In this document: in pieces, positions 6,186 to 12,988 of the stretch
Layout of the letters: each line of letters starts with the position of its first letter
Position numbering within the stretch: the stretch's first letter is position 1
From: a virus
DNA: 31,728 nucleotides
Strand: one strand, 5' to 3'
Virus record (IMG/VR): IMGVR_UViG_3300030102_002564
Span: 1 to 31,728 of that record
The notes under the pieces: generated by a model
The model's input: only the letters and a program-made list of their open reading frames with translations
The model's database searches: none
Told to the model about the DNA's origin: nothing
Made by a program: the position numbers and the translations under genes

Positions 6186-6308
6186 ATGTCAAAGAAAAAG
6201 AAAACCTATTGGGACGGGTATAAACAGTATACCTTAAAAGATGGAACTAAATTTTACGCTCGTGATGACCACGATGCTAATTTATATCGTAAGAAGGTTG
6301 GTGAATGA
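6186..6308 (+). CDS. Very small basic protein (40 aa)
   Basis: Not recognised. It starts one base after the preceding stop codon and overlaps the next gene by ATGA, so it fits exactly between two real genes. The 40 residues begin MSKKKKTYWDGYKQY and continue LKDGTKFYARDDHDANLYR, a pattern with more aromatic residues than a random frame would give. The tight spacing on both sides is the main evidence that it is translated. Confidence 0.58.
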   Translation: MSKKKKTYWDGYKQYTLKDGTKFYARDDHDANLYRKKVGE

Positions 6309-6610
6309 AACAAAATCTAACCAGAAAAAAAGATGGTTCCTATGTGTTAAAACATAAAACCATAAAGGCTAAAAAAGATGATTGTAAAGAGTGTGGTCAG
6401 AATCCAAAAAATCGTGAGTTAGGTTTATTGTATAGACATAACTCTGGTGATATGAATATGGTTAGAGATCACATTGAAGAACATCTTAGAGAGTATCCAA
6501 AACATAAATCCGTTACACCAAATTGGTGTGGTAGTTGTCATGCTCTCATAGACTATTCTGTGGAAGTTGATATAGATAAGACATTGGGTTTTTATGAAAA
6601 AGCTGATTGA
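6305..6610 (+). CDS. Cys/His-rich putative zinc protein (101 aa)
   Basis: No named family recognised. It carries CKEC at about residues 27-30 and CGSCH at about 75-79, separated by a His-rich segment with [19 protein letters not shown], so one or two zinc sites are likely. The flanks are basic at the N-terminus ([21 protein letters not shown]). The middle part has an HNH-like flavour (RH..., DH...H) but lacks the ordered HNH core, so I do not call a nuclease. It overlaps the deformylase gene by one base (TGATG). Confidence 0.62.
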   Translation: MKQNLTRKKDGSYVLKHKTIKAKKDDCKECGQNPKNRELGLLYRHNSGDMNMVRDHIEEHLREYPKHKSVTPNWCGSCHALIDYSVEVDIDKTLGFYEKAD

Positions 6611-7248
6611 TGTTATCAAGAGAATTTCTAACAGAACGAGGGTATTGTTGTGGTCACGGTTGTTTAATGTGTCCATACGAACCTAAACATACAAAGGACA
6701 ATACTATATTGAAAGTTATAAATTGTTTTAAAGAAGATAATCCATTAATACAAAAAAAGTTAAGGAGTGTATCAGTTGAAGAAGGATATGATATCGCCAG
6801 AAAATTATTTCAAATACTTAACAAAAGAGGAGACGGTATTGGGTTGGCAGCGAATCAAGTGGGAATTGATGCTTCGGTTGCCGTGGTTAACGTCAAAGAG
6901 CCAATCGTTCTTATCAATCCTAAAATCGTTAGGAAGGAAGAAGAAACAAGATATTACGAAGGTTGTTTAAGTTATCCGAAAAAAGGATGTCATACCAAAA
7001 GATATAAGACCGTAGAAGTTGAAGTAGATAATATGGAAAGTAACATGACCTTTGGTGCTGGTGATACTGATTTGGATTTATTAGAATCCGTTTGTGTTCA
7101 ACATGAGATTGACCATCTTCATGGTATGAGAATATTAGATAGAGCTATGGAACTTACCATTAAAAGAGATAAACCAAAGATTGGTCGTAACGAACCATGC
7201 CCTTGCGGTAGCGGAAAGAAATATAAGAAATGTTGTATAGGGAAATAG
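6610..7248 (+). CDS. def: Peptide deformylase with N-terminal Cys motif and C-terminal SEC-C motif
   Basis: Removes the formyl group from the N-terminal Met of new proteins at the ribosome. All three deformylase motifs are present (numbering from a TTG at 6607): [10 protein letters not shown] (77-86), EGCLS (118-122) and HEIDH (166-170), giving the Cys and two His metal ligands and the catalytic Glu. Two additions are unusual. The first 30 residues hold [13 protein letters not shown], a four-Cys motif I recognise from small bacterial proteins (DUF5522-like). The C-terminus has [15 protein letters not shown] (196-210), a SEC-C zinc motif as in SecA, which binds ribosomes and SecB. Marine phages often carry deformylase, but usually as the bare catalytic domain. 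The ATG at 6610 overlaps the previous stop and is preferred to the TTG. The end overlaps the glycosylase gene by 19 bases. Confidence 0.93.
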   Translation: MLSREFLTERGYCCGHGCLMCPYEPKHTKDNTILKVINCFKEDNPLIQKKLRSVSVEEGYDIARKLFQILNKRGDGIGLAANQVGIDASVAVVNVKEPIVLINPKIVRKEEETRYYEGCLSYPKKGCHTKRYKTVEVEVDNMESNMTFGAGDTDLDLLESVCVQHEIDHLHGMRILDRAMELTIKRDKPKIGRNEPCPCGSGKKYKKCCIGK

Positions 7249-7634
7249 AAAGACCATTACTACAAGAGATATACCAAGATGATGCTTGGAAGATGTTGGT
7301 GTGTTGTATACTACTAAACCTAACTCAACGAAAACAGGTTGATAGTATTAGACATGAACTATTCAGTAAGTATCCAACAGAGTATGAGATGATGGAAGCT
7401 AATGAGGATGAACTATCTGAGATACTTAAACCATTAGGATTGTATAGAAGAAGAGCTAAGACTCTTATAAAGTTTAGTTGGATGTGGGTAAATGGATTTA
7501 GTGATGTCAAAGAATTACATGGAATTGGACAATATGCAAGTGACTCTTGGGAGATATTTCAGATGAACAACATGAATGTAACTCCAACAGATAAAGTATT
7601 ATTGGAATATTTACATCAAGAGAACGGTAAATAA
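7230..7634 (+). CDS. MBD4-like HhH-GPD DNA glycosylase
   Basis: A 134-residue protein matching the catalytic domain of MBD4-type thymine/uracil glycosylases, which remove T or U opposite G, as left by deamination of 5-methylcytosine or cytosine. Landmarks: [17 protein letters not shown] (20-36), [17 protein letters not shown] (67-83), helix-hairpin-helix [16 protein letters not shown] (95-110), and the catalytic Asp in [10 protein letters not shown] (Asp121). The C-terminal Cys cluster that binds iron-sulfur in endonuclease III is absent, as it is in MBD4. The start lies inside the deformylase gene, overlapping it by 19 bases. The gene directly abuts the next. A DNA methyltransferase is encoded 2 kb downstream, which makes a base-repair role on phage DNA plausible. 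Confidence 0.82.
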   Translation: MLYREIERPLLQEIYQDDAWKMLVCCILLNLTQRKQVDSIRHELFSKYPTEYEMMEANEDELSEILKPLGLYRRRAKTLIKFSWMWVNGFSDVKELHGIGQYASDSWEIFQMNNMNVTPTDKVLLEYLHQENGK

Positions 7635-8171
7635 ATGTTATATCAATTAGAACTATTTAATAAAAGTGACGAACAGATAATTCTAGAAACAGAACAATAC
7701 TTTGATTATCTAGAAAAACCAAACGATGCATTTTCTGGTATGCCAGTTTGTCCTTTTCTAAAACCTGAAAGAATAAGTGATAGATTGTTTGTAAAGGTTT
7801 GGCGACCTACTAAGGTTTCTTTAGATAGTTTGTTCGAAGAGTTTTTTGAGTCAAAATATCACTCAGCATTATTTATATGTACTGATAGTAAAAACCTAAA
7901 ATGGAAAGATGTGACTAGAAAAAAGTATCAGAATACTCTACAAGATTTTTTACAATACACAGATTATAAAGCTCTTTGTTTTTCACCGTATGAAGAATGG
8001 AGTGCTGGTGGTGAGGAGACTAGAAAAAAATCACCATACTTTTTAATTAATGTTGCCACAAGAAAAGAGTTAGATAAGGCACATAAGGGTTTAATAAAAA
8101 CAAAATATTTTAATAAATTTAACGATGAGGAGATTAAGAAATTAAAAGTTTATCCAAAGAAAAAAAAGTAG
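7635..8171 (+). CDS. Hypothetical protein with MPVCPF motif (178 aa)
   Basis: Not assigned to a family. It begins on the base after the preceding stop codon. The N-terminal part has FSGMPVCPFLKPERISDRL (about 34-52). The rest is a mixed alpha/beta chain with FESKYHSALFICTDSK and YKALCFSPYEEWSAGGEETRKK and a very basic end PKKKK. The MPVCPF stretch looks like a conserved core. The last codons AAA AAA AAG TAG form the heptamer A_AAA_AAG, a classic -1 slippery site; a shift there would add 47 residues encoding a membrane segment (see the next feature and the findings). Confidence 0.72.
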   Translation: MLYQLELFNKSDEQIILETEQYFDYLEKPNDAFSGMPVCPFLKPERISDRLFVKVWRPTKVSLDSLFEEFFESKYHSALFICTDSKNLKWKDVTRKKYQNTLQDFLQYTDYKALCFSPYEEWSAGGEETRKKSPYFLINVATRKELDKAHKGLIKTKYFNKFNDEEIKKLKVYPKKKK

Positions 8172-8311
8172 ATAATTTAAAAGTACTTGCAAGATTAATA
8201 TTCTTTTTGATTGCAATACCAATACTTACATTTATGTTTGGTGTAACTTTACTTGTTCTTGGTATAACCGTTATGATATTATTTATTGAAGATATTATTT
8301 TAAGGAGGTAA
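8168..8311 (+). CDS. Hydrophobic membrane segment in the -1 frame of the preceding gene
   Basis: The frame one base back from the gene at 7635 is open from 8138 to a TAA at 8309-8311. From 8168 it encodes 47 residues: VDNLKVLAR, a long hydrophobic stretch (LIFFLIAIPILTF, then GVTLLVLGITVMILF) and a charged end EDIILRR. That is too well ordered for a shadow frame: positive residues before, negative after, and two hydrophobic halves. There is no ATG with a binding site before it, so it is either a C-terminal extension made by -1 frameshifting on A_AAA_AAG at 8162-8168 or a small gene with an unusual start. It overlaps the binding site of the next gene. Confidence 0.5.
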   Translation, partial: VDNLKVLARLIFFLIAIPILTFMFGVTLLVLGITVMILFIEDIILRR

Positions 8312-8312
8312 A

Positions 8313-8474
8313 ATGAATAGCAGTGAAGCATATCTAGAACTACTAGAAGAAATACAAAACGATTTAGAAGAAGCTATCGAAGAAGATAGTTGGGATGATG
8401 TTGGAGATGTTGTTCTGAAAATTAGAGAAGCTTTAGATAATCCGTTTGACAACTATAATACCGAAGATTGGTAA
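8313..8474 (+). CDS. Small acidic protein (53 aa)
   Basis: Not recognised. AAGGAGG lies four bases before the ATG, one of the strongest ribosome binding sites in the window. The 53 residues are highly acidic and helical (SEAYLELLEEIQNDLEEAI, then DSWDDVGDVVLKIREAL) with no cysteines. It ends five bases before the first base of the tmRNA, so the transcript that makes this protein probably continues into the tmRNA, which would then be cut out by RNase P and other nucleases. Confidence 0.65.
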   Translation: MNSSEAYLELLEEIQNDLEEAIEEDSWDDVGDVVLKIREALDNPFDNYNTEDW

Positions 8475-8479
8475 GATAT

Positions 8480-8894
8480 GGGGCTGTAATGGAAATCGAC
8501 AGGTGTTATTTGACAATAGAGTGCAGCAGAGATTGAGTATGTCTCGTTACAAAAGACTCACAATTCTATATGGCGAACAATCGCTAGAAGGGTTGGACAT
8601 CGATTGGCATTTAGCTGAGTATGATTACTCAGTTGAATTACCGATTGGTGATTCTCAACCATCTTACGCATACGCTGCATAAGATACTGAGTTGTCTAAC
8701 ACTCGGTCATAAAAAAAGTTAGACACCATCTCTTTAGTTAGGATAGAAGTTAGAGATTAAAGAAACTACCAGTTGACAACTCTGAGCAAAGTTGTAAGTA
8801 GTTTGTCAGTTACTTCTTATTGAAACTGAACTAAGCTGTGAATGACTCATTGAAGAAAACAGGCTGGACGCGGGTTCGACTCCCGCCAGCTCCA
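8480..8894 (+). ncRNA. ssrA: tmRNA (one-piece), phage-encoded
   Basis: Rescues stalled ribosomes by adding a degradation tag. The acceptor stem pairs GGGGCTG (8480-8486) with CAGCTCC (8887-8893); the T-arm is GCGGG-TTCGACT-CCCGC (8870-8886); the 5' end has the typical GGAAATCGACAGG. Pseudoknot 1 is explicit: GAGAT 8529-8533 with GTCTC 8541-8545, and loop TGAGT 8534-8538 with ACTCA 8556-8560. Downstream are an 8-bp helix (8693-8700/8718-8725), a pseudoknot (8728-8733/8752-8757 with 8735-8739/8764-8768), and helices 8763-8769/8798-8804 and 8806-8811/8824-8829. The resume codon expected 11 bases after pseudoknot 1 is GGC at 8572, giving a 36-residue tag that starts GEQSLEGLDI and ends PSYAYAA at TAA 8680-8682. 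CCA is not encoded (ACG follows). A T-run at 8900-8907 may end the transcript. Confidence 0.93.
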
Positions 8895-8928
8895 CGAAAT
8901 TTTTTTTGTAATTTAAAGAGTAAAGGAT

Positions 8929-8940
8929 ATATTTATTAGT
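8929..8940 (+). promoter_or_regulatory. Candidate late promoter element (ATATTTATTAGT)
   Basis: The exact 12-mer recurs at 15831-15842 in front of the virion module, and related 12-mers lie at 1256 and 30587. Here it touches the ATG at 8941, so if it is a promoter the transcript would be leaderless or the protein would start later; it may instead serve as an enhancer or be coincidental at this site. Confidence 0.3.
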
Positions 8941-9459
8941 ATGTATAAAGAAAAACTAGCATTATACATTGCGTTGGTAACCTTAACCAATGGTTGGGTA
9001 TCAACAAAGTTCTTAGAAGATAAGAACGTTCAAGTTCGAGCTCTTGTAAAAGAGAATAAGACCTTGAAAAAAGAGTTGAGTAAGTATGAAACAGAAGGGA
9101 TGATTGTGACCGTAACCATGTATGAACCCGTTTCGTATCAAACAGACTCCACACCGAACATTCTCGCGGATGGAACGCGCATTAGGGTACACAAAGCTAG
9201 CGAGTACCGATTCATAGCGGTTAGTAGGAATCTTTTGAAACGACATGGTGGATGGTTAGACTACGGTGACTTCGTTCTACTGAAGGGTACGAACCACAAA
9301 GATGGTGTATATCAAGTAAGAGACACTATGAATAAACGATTTGTAAATCGTATAGATATTCTAGAGTCGCCAGGTGTACAACCGTATATGTTTTCAGAAG
9401 CTAAGATTGTGAAAACAGATTTATTAGTGAATAATGAAATATTAAATGATACTTATTAA
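8941..9459 (+). CDS. Membrane-anchored or exported 3D-domain protein
   Basis: A 172-residue protein with a hydrophobic N-terminal segment (about 5-24, KLALYIALVTLTNGWVSTKF) followed by a short coiled coil (about 28-50). From about 55 to 150 is a 3D (double-psi beta-barrel) domain: VTMYEPVSYQTDS, LADGTRI, RFIAVSRNLL, LDYGDFVLLKGT, GVYQVRDTMNKRFVNRIDIL. The conserved Asp of DTMNKR and of NRIDIL are in place. Relatives act on peptidoglycan (MltA and RlpA-like barrels), so a role in cell-wall cutting for lysis or entry is likely, acting outside the cytoplasmic membrane. It follows the tmRNA directly. AAAGGA lies 13 bases before the ATG, a rather long spacing. Confidence 0.78.
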   Translation: MYKEKLALYIALVTLTNGWVSTKFLEDKNVQVRALVKENKTLKKELSKYETEGMIVTVTMYEPVSYQTDSTPNILADGTRIRVHKASEYRFIAVSRNLLKRHGGWLDYGDFVLLKGTNHKDGVYQVRDTMNKRFVNRIDILESPGVQPYMFSEAKIVKTDLLVNNEILNDTY

Positions 9460-9480
9460 AAAATATAAAGGGTTTCAATA

Positions 9481-11001
9481 TTGAATAAGAAGTTTTATGA
9501 AAAGAGCTCAATAACAAGTAAAGACAATCCAATAAATATTACATATGACGAACTACTACTCAAGTCTGATAAAGACATTGATAAGTGGATTGACGATTTA
9601 CGCAACTATGTAATAACTCAATGGGATGAACATGGTCAACCACCTGTTATTGGTCAAAACAAAGATGAGATTATAAACAAGTGGACAAAGTTATCCACTT
9701 TCAATGTAAACGATTTTTTTACACCTGATAATAAGGTAGTTAGAAATTTCAGTAAACTTGCATCTGGTGTGAATCAATTCTTTCCTACAATGTTAAAAAC
9801 AAAAATATCAACTGGTGTCAGTAGTGATAACGCTACATCTATATATGACATGTTCAAAGAAGATGACTTACGAGAAAAGTTTTCTAACGCTATGAAACGT
9901 GGGTTGTATAAAGATTCTATGTATAGTTTTGGTAAGTCTGTAAAGAATGAAGATTTGAATGGACTAAGTGTTGAAAAGTTTTTAACAAAATACAACAATG
10001 ATGAAGATGAGGGTATAACGTTAATACAATACAAGAAAACAAAACCTCTTTCAGAAAAAGGTAATTACGAATGGTTGGCTTTATCCGCTGATGATATAGA
10101 AGAATATTTAGATAGTGGTGTATTGACTAAACAAAATGTAAGAACTATTACAGGTGATATCATAGACAACTTTAAATTAAAGAATGGTCAAGATAGATAC
10201 TATTGGTATTTGGTTAGATTGTATCAAAGGAAAAAAAGAATATTTCCACCAGCTCTACAAATATTTAGATTAGGACTTGGACAACCAGCGGTTAACTTCC
10301 CACCACTAACAGCTAAATTTTTATATGAACATTTTACAGAACATTGTAAAGATGAAGATATAACCGTTTACGATCCTTCAAGTGGTTGGGGTGGTAGAAT
10401 ACTTGGTGCTATGTGTACTAACAGAAAGTTACACTATGTTGGAACAGACCCGAATCCTGATAACTTTGGTAGATATGAAAGTGTAGCTGATTTCTATAAC
10501 ACTCATACTACAAATAAATTTTGGGGTGATGATGACCAAAATACATATGATGTATTTAGAGATGGTAGTGAAGAGATAGGAAACAATCCTGATTTTCAAA
10601 AGTACAAAGGTAAATTAGATTTTGTATTTACATCACCACCTTACTTTAATCGTGAACAATACTCACAAGATGAAAATCAATCTTTCAAAAAGTTTTCAGC
10701 ATATGAAGATTGGAGAGATAACTTTCTAAGACCAACACTAACAACGGCATATGAATATCTAAAAAATGATAGATACATTTGTTGGAATATAGCTGACATC
10801 AAAGTTGGTTCTGATAAATATATTCCATTAGAACAAGATAGTATAGATGTTGTAGAGAGTCTTGGTGGAGAGTATAAAGGTATCTACAAAATGTTGATGA
10901 CTCGTATGGTTGGTATAGATGCCAGTTCTGTAAAAAACTCAGTAAAGATTGATAACACATATTATAAGTTTGAACCAATATTAGTATTTTATAAACCTTG
11001 A
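9481..11001 (+). CDS. DNA methyltransferase (N4-cytosine or N6-adenine type)
   Basis: A 506-residue protein that would methylate an amino group of DNA bases using S-adenosylmethionine. Motif I is VYDPSSGWGGRILGA (from about residue 296) and the catalytic motif IV is FTSPPYFN (about 383-390); the order I then IV, with SPPY, is commonest in N4-cytosine enzymes but does not exclude N6-adenine. The first 290 residues are an uncharacterised region that may recognise DNA (charged, helical, then LYQRKKRIFPPALQIF). No restriction nuclease is adjacent, so it is probably an orphan protecting phage DNA or altering host expression. The start is TTG at 9481 with AAAGGG upstream. The end overlaps the PLP-fold gene by four bases (TTGA), implying coupled synthesis. 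Confidence 0.88.
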   Translation: MNKKFYEKSSITSKDNPINITYDELLLKSDKDIDKWIDDLRNYVITQWDEHGQPPVIGQNKDEIINKWTKLSTFNVNDFFTPDNKVVRNFSKLASGVNQFFPTMLKTKISTGVSSDNATSIYDMFKEDDLREKFSNAMKRGLYKDSMYSFGKSVKNEDLNGLSVEKFLTKYNNDEDEGITLIQYKKTKPLSEKGNYEWLALSADDIEEYLDSGVLTKQNVRTITGDIIDNFKLKNGQDRYYWYLVRLYQRKKRIFPPALQIFRLGLGQPAVNFPPLTAKFLYEHFTEHCKDEDITVYDPSSGWGGRILGAMCTNRKLHYVGTDPNPDNFGRYESVADFYNTHTTNKFWGDDDQNTYDVFRDGSEEIGNNPDFQKYKGKLDFVFTSPPYFNREQYSQDENQSFKKFSAYEDWRDNFLRPTLTTAYEYLKNDRYICWNIADIKVGSDKYIPLEQDSIDVVESLGGEYKGIYKMLMTRMVGIDASSVKNSVKIDNTYYKFEPILVFYKP

Positions 11002-11750
11002 ATAAATTTTTAGACTATGGTTATGATGACATCAAGTGTGATGTCCAATTACCAAAACCAATAATAAAAGAATATGATGGTATACAAGTTGTTCGTGATG
11101 ACCTACTTGATGGTGGTACAAAACGAAGAGCCTTTACCATGTATATTGCATCTCTACCTAACATAGAAGAGTTTGTTTACGCATCACCAAGACAAGGTTA
11201 TGCTCAATTATCTTTAGCATACGCTTGTAGAGACTTGGGTAGGAAGTGTACTGTTACAGTTCCTAAAGGTAAACATTATTGGTTAACTGATGAAGCTATA
11301 AAACTAGGTTGTAACATAATAGAAGTACCAATGGGATTCTTAACTAACATACAGGCGAAGGCTAGATATTATTGTGAAGACAATGATGCACATCTAATTC
11401 CTTTCGGTGGTGACCATCCTATCATTATAGAAGCTATGACTAGGACTGCACTAAGTCTTGACATCCAACCTAAAGAAGTATGGACAGTTATGAGTAGTGG
11501 TGTATTAAGTAGAGGATTACAGAACGCTTGGCCTGATGCAAAAGTGTATGGTGTTCAGATAGGACATAACACAACAGAGGATGAGATGGGTAGGGCAGAA
11601 ACTTTTCGTTCTAAGTATAAGTTTCATCAAGAATGTAAAGAACCTGAACGACCACCATTCCCAAGTTCTTTAACTTACGATAGTAAGGCTTGGACATTCA
11701 TAAAAGAACATGCTAGTAAAGGAGCATTATTTTGGAATGTAGGAAAATAA
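10998..11750 (+). CDS. PLP-dependent enzyme, fold type II (threonine synthase/ACC deaminase-like)
   Basis: A 250-residue protein resembling the tryptophan-synthase-beta fold. VVRDDLLDGGTKRRAF (31-46) matches the segment with the PLP-binding Lys (Lys42). SPRQGYAQLSLAYA (63-76) sits where the family has its SGNHG-type loop, but the Asn is missing. MSSGVLSRGL (about 166-175) stands in for the glycine-rich phosphate-binding loop. It is shorter than the usual 320-400 residues. The C-terminus (YDSKAWTFIKEHASKGALFWNVGK, split here by DSKAW) fits lyase relatives. It starts at a TTG overlapping the methyltransferase stop, so the two are made together. Function is unknown: amino-acid lyase activity, or a step in base hypermodification, are both possible. 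Confidence 0.7.
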   Translation: MNKFLDYGYDDIKCDVQLPKPIIKEYDGIQVVRDDLLDGGTKRRAFTMYIASLPNIEEFVYASPRQGYAQLSLAYACRDLGRKCTVTVPKGKHYWLTDEAIKLGCNIIEVPMGFLTNIQAKARYYCEDNDAHLIPFGGDHPIIIEAMTRTALSLDIQPKEVWTVMSSGVLSRGLQNAWPDAKVYGVQIGHNTTEDEMGRAETFRSKYKFHQECKEPERPPFPSSLTYDSKAWTFIKEHASKGALFWNVGK

Positions 11751-11753
11751 TGC

Positions 11754-11782
11754 TTGACTTGTGTTGTTTTTCTTCGTATATT
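11754..11782 (+). promoter_or_regulatory. Repeated early-type promoter, copy 5
   Basis: -35 TTGACT (11754-11759), 17-base spacer, -10 TATATT (11777-11782), with TTTTTCTTCG before the -10 as in copy 4. It lies just after the PLP-fold gene stop and 43 bases before the next ATG. It is 7 kb from the other copies, so the promoter family is not confined to one block. Confidence 0.8.
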
Positions 11783-11824
11783 TACATATGGAAAATTATC
11801 AAATAATAAATAAAAGAGAATTAC

Positions 11825-12988
11825 ATGAAAATTAGTTATAATAAAAAACATCTATATGTTCCTGAGTATTTAGATTCATATATAAAAGACGGAGTATTAG
11901 AATATGTTAATGGTGGTAAAATAGAAGATATAAATATTCCTGAAGTTGATAACTCTTTATTAGATAATCTTGGTAGAGCTGATGAAAGTATAGATGATAA
12001 GGATTCAAAAAAATTTAAAGCTAGACTTGATTTAGATTTTAAAAACAAAAAAATCGGTTGGAGAAGTGGGACTTTGGCTGCAGTTTTTTTGATTGAGGAA
12101 GAAGGTAAAAATTATAGAAAATTATCTAATCAAGGATTTGCTCATAAAGTAGGAAAGGCAATTGAATTAGGAGTGGAAACTGTTCCTGGTGTAGTAGTTA
12201 GATTTAAACCAAATGTAAGTGAAGATGACCAACTTGAAACAAAACAAGAGCTACAAGATTCTGAGAATAATCCTGAGTATCATCCAAGTTCTAATCCAGT
12301 TAAAGAACAAGATAGAGTTTCATCATTAAAAAAATATAAAGTATTATATGATATGAAGAAACTCAAAAAAAATATTCATATTACTTTAGAGGAATATCTA
12401 AAATCTAAACTTATAAAAATGGGAGTTAAAGATTCCCAAACACAAATAAATCTCATAGATAAGGTTACAGGTGTTTATTCAAATATATCAAAAGCCCTTA
12501 CAAGTAAAAAAACAGTTACAACTTTTATTAAAGAACAATATAAGACTGAAAAACAATTTTCAGACTTTGAAGGTAACATAGTTTTTGGTGATAAATGGGA
12601 AGGTTTTAAGAAAAAAGAGAGTACGAAACCCATACAAATATTTTCTGATGTAGATACTAAAGTTAAGGTAATCCATATTCCACATGACTCTAGAGCTCGA
12701 GACATTGGATACTCGATACATTATATGGATGAAAAGATTAAAGAAGGTGAAGAGTATAGTCTAGGTCTTCAACTAACAGTTGAAAAACTATGTAAAGATT
12801 TGAATACTTTCGATGAAAGAAGAAAAGAACTTTACGAGTATGCGAAAAAAGAATGTGAAGTATGGAATAGTTATTGGGGACAAGATAGGGTTTTTATATT
12901 AGGTATCACTGCGAATAGAGATGATGAAAAAGATAAAAAAATAGGATTATTAACACCGAAAGAATATGAGCAAAAATTTATTAAATAG
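11825..12988 (+). CDS. Unrecognised protein (387 aa) of an accessory pair
   Basis: No family recognised. AAAAGAG lies about seven bases before the ATG, and a dedicated promoter is just upstream. The N-terminal third (about 1-100) is mixed, with NGGKIEDINIPEVDNSLLDN and a short beta stretch WRSGTLAAVFLIEEEG. A poorly ordered acidic linker runs from about 130 to 165. The middle is basic and helical (KKYKVLYDMKKLKKNIHIT). The C-terminal part has FEGNIVFGDKWEGFKKK, HIPHDSRARDIGYSIHYMDE and VEKLCKDLNTFDERRKELYE and ends with WGQDRVFILGITANRD. The codons are more AT-rich and Lys-heavy than in the neighbours. It overlaps the next gene by 23 bases. A host-takeover or anti-defence role is conceivable but unsupported. 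Confidence 0.72.
   Translation: MKISYNKKHLYVPEYLDSYIKDGVLEYVNGGKIEDINIPEVDNSLLDNLGRADESIDDKDSKKFKARLDLDFKNKKIGWRSGTLAAVFLIEEEGKNYRKLSNQGFAHKVGKAIELGVETVPGVVVRFKPNVSEDDQLETKQELQDSENNPEYHPSSNPVKEQDRVSSLKKYKVLYDMKKLKKNIHITLEEYLKSKLIKMGVKDSQTQINLIDKVTGVYSNISKALTSKKTVTTFIKEQYKTEKQFSDFEGNIVFGDKWEGFKKKESTKPIQIFSDVDTKVKVIHIPHDSRARDIGYSIHYMDEKIKEGEEYSLGLQLTVEKLCKDLNTFDERRKELYEYAKKECEVWNSYWGQDRVFILGITANRDDEKDKKIGLLTPKEYEQKFIK

Noticed and set aside
6305-6610. HNH endonuclease
   Set aside because: His and Cys residues are present, but the ordered HNH core (paired His, Asn, His with correct spacing) is not.
8446-8682. A 78-codon open frame across the tmRNA
   Set aside because: It begins inside the preceding gene and its end is the tmRNA tag frame. 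It is not an independent gene.
8870-8893. A separate tRNA gene, from the T-arm GCGGG-TTCGACT-CCCGC
   Set aside because: There is no D-arm or anticodon arm upstream at tRNA distance; the arm belongs to the tmRNA. No other tRNA T-loop was seen in the window.
11929-11936. TATAAATA on the plus strand
   Set aside because: It lies inside the 387-codon gene with no downstream start; expected by chance in such AT-rich DNA.
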